Origin: Isoetes taiwanensis
Lineage: Eukaryota > Streptophyta > Lycopodiopsida > Isoetales > Isoetaceae
Assembly: GCA_021234155.1 (NCBI GenBank)
Contig: JAJEKV010000049.1
Span: 1,583,487 to 1,647,486 of the forward strand
DNA length: 64,000 nt
Reading direction: 5' to 3'
The notes below the pieces were generated by a model that worked only from the letters and a program-made list of their open reading frames with translations, did no database searches and was not told the DNA's origin. This document shows, in pieces, positions 58,782-64,000 of the stretch (positions are counted from its first letter, which is position 1; the number at the start of each line of letters is the position of its first letter). A program made the position numbers and the translations under genes.

Positions 58782-59909
58782 GTGCTGTATGGTAGAAGTT
58801 ATGGATTCAGTGCCTCTCAAACCTCGAAAGTCTTGCAGCGAAATGAGGTATTCATCTACTTGAATCATGTAACTGATCTCTTAGGGATCTTATTTGGAAT
58901 ATTTATGTCAGTGCATTTTATTTTCTGTAAGGACAAGGCATATCAGATGTGAAAACTGATGAATCTATTATTTCTGATGTTCTAGCTTTTCTTCATTCAC
59001 CATCTGGCATTCACCATCTGGCATGCTATTTCTAAGTATTGCAGAGGTTTGGAGGTTCGATTTTGTTTTTGATTATATGCATCGGGATTTGCTGCATCAA
59101 GAAACCCTAAGGTGAGCATTTGTTCCTTATCTTCACATGCATATTGTTATATTTGTGAACCTCAGCTTAGGAAAATCTGTACTTGCTTTGTTTGTACAGC
59201 CTAGAAGTGCAATCCCATTAAGCTTTTGAATCTACTGCAGAACATGAGGGAACTTGATTTTTTTCCCCTAAGGCTTGCATATGGCCATCATAGTTTCAAA
59301 TCGTGCTAGCACCAAATCATACACAATCTTCGTTTGTGCAATTTATGGAGGCAAACTAGCATATACAATACATTTCCTTTCGCGAGCTAACTAATATAAT
59401 CTGCTTTTTGTCTATTCAAGCTTCTTTTGTGCAAGTTTGTAGAGGCAAATTTGTGCAATGCATTTCCTTTGATGAGTTGCTATTGCGTTATTATTATTCA
59501 TCTAAGTCCAGAAAATCTATTACACAATGGTACTAAGTATTTAAACAGGCATAAAAGGCTTGAAATGTGAGGCCAAAATTCAGAGATGTCTGGCTTTTAG
59601 GGGCAATCATACCTTTGTACAGAGCACTACATTTTGATAATTAGTACCTCTCAAATTGTAAGTCCTTGATGCTTCTGCTTTGTATTTTCTATTTGGAGTC
59701 TCGCCCATGACTTAAGAAGACCCATGACATTTTGGTCCTTCAAGTTGTAGGCTTGATACATCTACGTGGTCTGCTTGAAGAAACGTTTGCATCAGTAGCT
59801 AATTGTTTGCTGCTTGATTCATCCTTCATCAGGTGTGCTGCAAGCTGATATCTTCAGAGCATATGGGTTAGCAGGAAGCGTACAAGTTCTGCCTGCTCCA
59901 AACCATGAG
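58782..59909 (+). other. Exon-like segments of unknown origin
   Basis: 58782-58847 lies between TGTCTGCAG and GAG|GTATTC; 59834-59909 lies between TTCATCAG and GAG|GTGGGT and reads GVLQADIFRAYGLAGSVQVLPAPNHE in one frame. Both have splice-like edges but no start, stop or known domain connects them. They may be remnants or non-coding exons. Confidence 0.2.
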
Positions 59910-62900
59910 GTGGGTATTTTCTGTTCCTTATCTTCTATAAGTTAGCCAGAAAGTGACATGTAGCTAAAGCTCGACAAGACTATCTTCCTTAAAGTAGATC
60001 TTTCGAGCTTCATATCTTTACCCCATATGCTTTGTGATGCATTTCTACACAATTGACATGATAGATGCACGTCCTTGCTAAGGTAGAAAATCCATGTCTC
60101 TTTTATGCACGACTGTCTATCTATTTATAGCAGTTTAAACTAGAGTAAACAAGCGACCATTTGATGCATTGTTAGTCTATTTAACATTGCTATATCTTGC
60201 CTAACGTGAGGATACCGCACTATCTGCTCTTGCATATATGTCAAGTGATTAAATCTAGGCATGTGCAAATAAATTGCAGCTAGATATCTGCAATTCCTTG
60301 CGTGCTTCTTTGGCAACAACCTTAAAGAAAACAAGTTCAAGAGAAGGTAAAGCATTTTCAAGCTGTGGTACATATTTAAATCATGCCATTAACAGGTTCA
60401 AGTTGTACATGTGTGACTTCTTTGGTTAAGCCCTAGGATATGATAAAAGTTGATGCCTATCTTTTACTTACTTCCTGCACTAAATTTATGCTTTTTTTCA
60501 AAAGATGACATATTGTCATCTTCACCAACCCCCTTGAACCCCCAAATTCCTCCAAATCTTTGTATCACCAACGTATTTATCCATGTTCTTAAAAACTGGT
60601 CTTATTGAGTATGACTCCTTTTGTCTGAATTTCATGACATTCACATGGCTCTCTTATCATAAATTGTGGCAGTGTTTGGCTGAGAGCTCACATAATTTGG
60701 CAAATGGGTGTGATTGTATTGTCTTTCCGTCTTATCAATGTTTCCCTATATCCTTTTGCATGAAGGTGCACAGTTATGTTTCTTAGAGTATTATTACTTG
60801 AGATAACTTACAGCTTTAACGGTTGCTAAGAAGACACTCCCATTCGCAGGGGTTAATATACCCAATTTGATCTATGCATTTCAGAAATGCAATTTGACTA
60901 CAGATTTATCATATTTGGATAACTGCCTTATGGTCAATCCTTTCAGTTCTACTTCTGCTACTAATTTATGTACTGCTATCTCTATAGTGATTTCTACTGT
61001 AGCTTCACATGTCTATTATCAGTTGTGCATCTGTATTCTCTATGTTGCGTACAGATGATGGGCGCATGCTTAGACTGTTAGACATTATTGGAGCATCTTA
61101 TACTGGCTGATACCAGGTAATGAAGTAGCATAAATCTTCATGGTTTTTGCCGCAAATTATCATATGCACTGCTAATTCTTGGTATTCAATCAACACACAG
61201 TCACACTTTGTGTTCACACTTTGGGAACAGCCCAAAATTGAAGGTGCAGGTTCATGGCAGCATAGTTAACAAAGGAATTTCATTGCATGCACATGGAAGG
61301 CAGAGTCACCAGCAATATCCCAAGGTTACAGATGGTTGATAGTCTTCCAAACCTGTAGATTACGACATTCAAGCATGAAGCATGCCACTTGAGCAAGACC
61401 TTTCCTTGCACAGTGCTAAGCAACTGCCGCACTCGGACCCCTGTTATACTTCAACATCTCGGTAAGGCGCAATACTTCATAGCCAGTATTGAATTTATTG
61501 CTGCAAAAATGAAATCATCCAAATGCTTCCACTTTTGGTTATTCTTTTTTATTTTCATCTTTGATTATCAATTAAGTACATCTTCTTAATTCCCATCTGC
61601 CATCAAAGCCAACTTGGATAGACATTAGAGTGTGCAAGGCGGAGAAATGTCCGGGACACATTTTCATGATTTTGATTGATAATATAGGCATTCACTTTTC
61701 CAATCAACTCTCGGGCCTTCCAAAGGTTCGTGACACAAGATAATGTCATGATTGGACGGGTTCAACAATGAGCAGAATACAGACTGAGAATGGCAAGGAG
61801 CATTCAGATATGAATGCTGTGGCTTTTTTGAAAACATAACAGTAGACCTTTGTTCTCTGAATGTAAAATTTTCGCTTTCTAATGCAAGTTTATCTTATCC
61901 TATTGTGTTTTGTTATAAGGTCAGAATATGCATGCTAATACTCTTTGATACTAAAGTTTCTTGCAAAGTGGATACGGCCATGGCAAGCTTCCTCCTTCAT
62001 ATCGACATTAACAGATAGGAAATAAGATTGTATCCTAGCTTCAATCCACAGTTCGCTTAGATAGACTCATGCTTGGAGATGATGTGCTTTGTCAAAATAT
62101 GAGTTCTTTTTCTCTTAAATATTTAGAATCTAATTGGCCTATGTTCTTGATTGTATGCATTGTTGGTCCGAGCAAACATGTATCGAGCTCTGCGTTATCA
62201 AATCTGAAGCCGAACAAGGCATTCATGTTATCTTCAAAGATCAAATAGTTTGATGGAAGTATGAGGATAAATCTTGCATCATACACAGTTCAAACCACAT
62301 TTTTCCACGTTGCAGATTGAGCTATAGCATAGGTGCCTTGCAACTTGGAGTCTCTTTCTGTCTCGGATTTCAAAGCACATCTGAGACAGCCATGGGTGTT
62401 TCGGAAGATCAGTCTGGCCAGGTAAATGAGCTATTTGGCCAAGTGAGGAGAATTCCGTCCTTAAATCATGATGCAGCATTGTTGTTAGGTTCTTTATTTA
62501 GCTTCTAAATGGATCGATTAGGAGTTAGGATTTTAAGATGGTATTTTGATTTATTTAAGGCATCACTTACAGAAGAATCCTTCTTTTCAATGTGGAGCCA
62601 ATGGGCAGATAAATGTCTCTGCTTTTATAACAACATTTCTTCTCTCAGGCTCTGTTAGCGCAATGTATTGAGGTGATCTTTAATTTTGACGTTTGCCTCT
62701 TCCAATCTTCAGAGGAGTCGGCTCAACTAAAAGAGTGAACGCATTCGTTTTGAAGGTAAATCCTTAGATTACAAATAGAAGTATGAAAATAAGCCTCCTC
62801 CAGCTCTGGAATTTCACCCACGTGTTTATGCTGGCTCTAACAACAACTTGCTAGGAACAAATCGAATGCAATTATAATATATATGAACCTGTTAAGAATC

Positions 62901-64000
62901 TGAAAAACAAGATACTGAGATAGGCTCATCTGAGGCGAGAATGTCTAGGTTCAACTAAACCATAAAACAATCTTCTGAGCTTATGAATCCTATCTTCAAA
63001 AAGGATAGTGAACGATTTTCTTAGTCCTAAAGTAAAATATTTAATGAACAGATGGAAGATGCTATTTAATTTATGATCCGTTAATTTATTCTATTTAGAT
63101 AGCCCATTGTCCATTGTTGTCTGCGATTTTGATGCAAGAATAAATTCAAGCTTGCGTGAATCTGATTGTTTCTATTACATCTCTCGCAAAGTTTGACATG
63201 TTGGAAAAAGTATTTTTTCTTTGTTTCATCTTCGAGGCAAGTTTGGTGTAATTATTGTTGCTGTCGTTGCACTTATGGCATATGTAAGACAAAGAAACTA
63301 TGCTATATATTCTAGGTGCAAAACCATGTGGAAAACAACAAAATGTATCACGAAGAGAGCCATTCTAAAAAAAGCCAAAGTTTCATATAGTAGAAGAAAA
63401 TGGTGTATGCCATAATGGTACTAAATGTGCTTAAAATGGTGTATGCCTATGTGTTTTATGGGCTACTGCAAGTAAAGAGGCTAGCGTCTCATCCTACTCA
63501 TCGCCCTTTACATATAATAACAATGTCACACTGTGAACCCATGATGTATTAAGGTCATGGGAGCCTTTAACTTATGATTTTTGGCATTGCCTTATACATT
63601 TTCACCTCCATGTCAATTTTAACTTCATGACTTCTGGCATTGCCTTATGGATTTTTACATTTCCTGTGAATGTTCTTAATGGAAATTGGCATCATTATAG
63701 TGACAATCAACGACATTTTCATAACGAAACCTTCGCTCTAAAATAAAAGCGCCTCTTAGTTAGGCTTGCTAGAGTCTAATATTGCCTCTTTCCACAAAGA
63801 AAGTATTTTATGTACCTAAGAAACAATGGTTGACTATAGAATTGTAGTTAGGCTCGGCAACGCCAATCTAGAATTATATTGCTAAGATATGTATCTACTG
63901 GAGTAGTTAAGGTTCATAATTCAAAGTCAACTTTGTAATACATCATATCATCATAGAAATCTCAGCTGCATCATTGAAACTCAGAACATTGCTTATCAGA
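59910..64000. other. Gene-free region to the end of the window
   Basis: No frame has a recognisable domain. One short direct repeat with GGCATTGCCTTAT is found at about 63570-63607 and 63621-63658. Nothing else stands out. Confidence 0.45.

Noticed and set aside
1-64000. Transfer RNA, ribosomal RNA or spliceosomal RNA genes
   Set aside because: I looked for tRNA box A/B pairs and known conserved RNA words and found none I could support by eye; a covariance-model scan would be decisive.

Overview
This is a stretch of nuclear DNA from a land plant. The evidence is a chloroplast-targeted NAD malate dehydrogenase gene with canonical GT-AG introns, a PLS-type pentatricopeptide-repeat protein ending in a complete DYW domain, plant L1-type LINEs, Ty1/copia remnants and a BAHD acyltransferase fragment. 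Repeats dominate, introns and intergenic spaces are AT-rich, and I recognise only two intact-looking host genes in 64 kb. The wording of the PPR-DYW protein resembles seed-free plants (ferns, mosses, lycophytes) at least as much as flowering plants, so a fern or other large-genome non-flowering plant is my guess. The species cannot be fixed from the sequence.

Layout. 1-5 kb: no gene, some local direct repeats and a palindromic repeat pair (495-1036). 5.1-7.7 kb: a complete non-autonomous LTR retrotransposon on the minus strand with two 965-bp LTRs. 10.4-18.6 kb: an unrecognised multi-exon plus-strand gene. Its first intron carries a 5'-truncated LINE copy with a perfect 16-bp target-site duplication, and its coding sequence is split by a ~3.9-kb LINE of the same family; the two gene halves stay in frame across the decayed duplication. 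18.8-21.4 kb: a second, better preserved LINE 3' part. 22.7-23.1 kb: a foldback element directly upstream of the malate dehydrogenase gene (23,295-25,829, seven coding exons, 420 residues). 26.9-32.8 kb: mostly non-coding, with small duplications, a foldback made of short modules (about 30.2-30.5 kb) and a minus-strand LINE fragment (30.6-31.7 kb).

33.4-35.6 kb: a minisatellite region with a higher-order period. 36.1-43.9 kb: a degenerate Ty1/copia element whose 3' third (reverse transcriptase, RNase H, LTR and flank) is repeated head to tail three times. 43.9-44.4 kb: a short CTTAAG-centred repeat cluster and a strong hairpin. 44.6-47.3 kb: a likely DNA transposon with ~37-bp inverted termini that carries a fragment of a BAHD acyltransferase gene. 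47.8-50.2 kb: the PPR-DYW gene. 50.2-64 kb: no convincing gene; a MITE-like element, a CATC microsatellite, another copy of the 44.6-kb transposon terminus (57.6 kb), a short minisatellite and a few exon-like segments.

The two recognised genes both act in organelles (malate/oxaloacetate redox in plastids; RNA editing in plastid or mitochondrion) but nothing suggests they are functionally linked. The most unusual content is the unrecognised gene with nested LINEs, the copia 3' triplication, the BAHD-carrying transposon and the foldback sitting at the malate dehydrogenase promoter.
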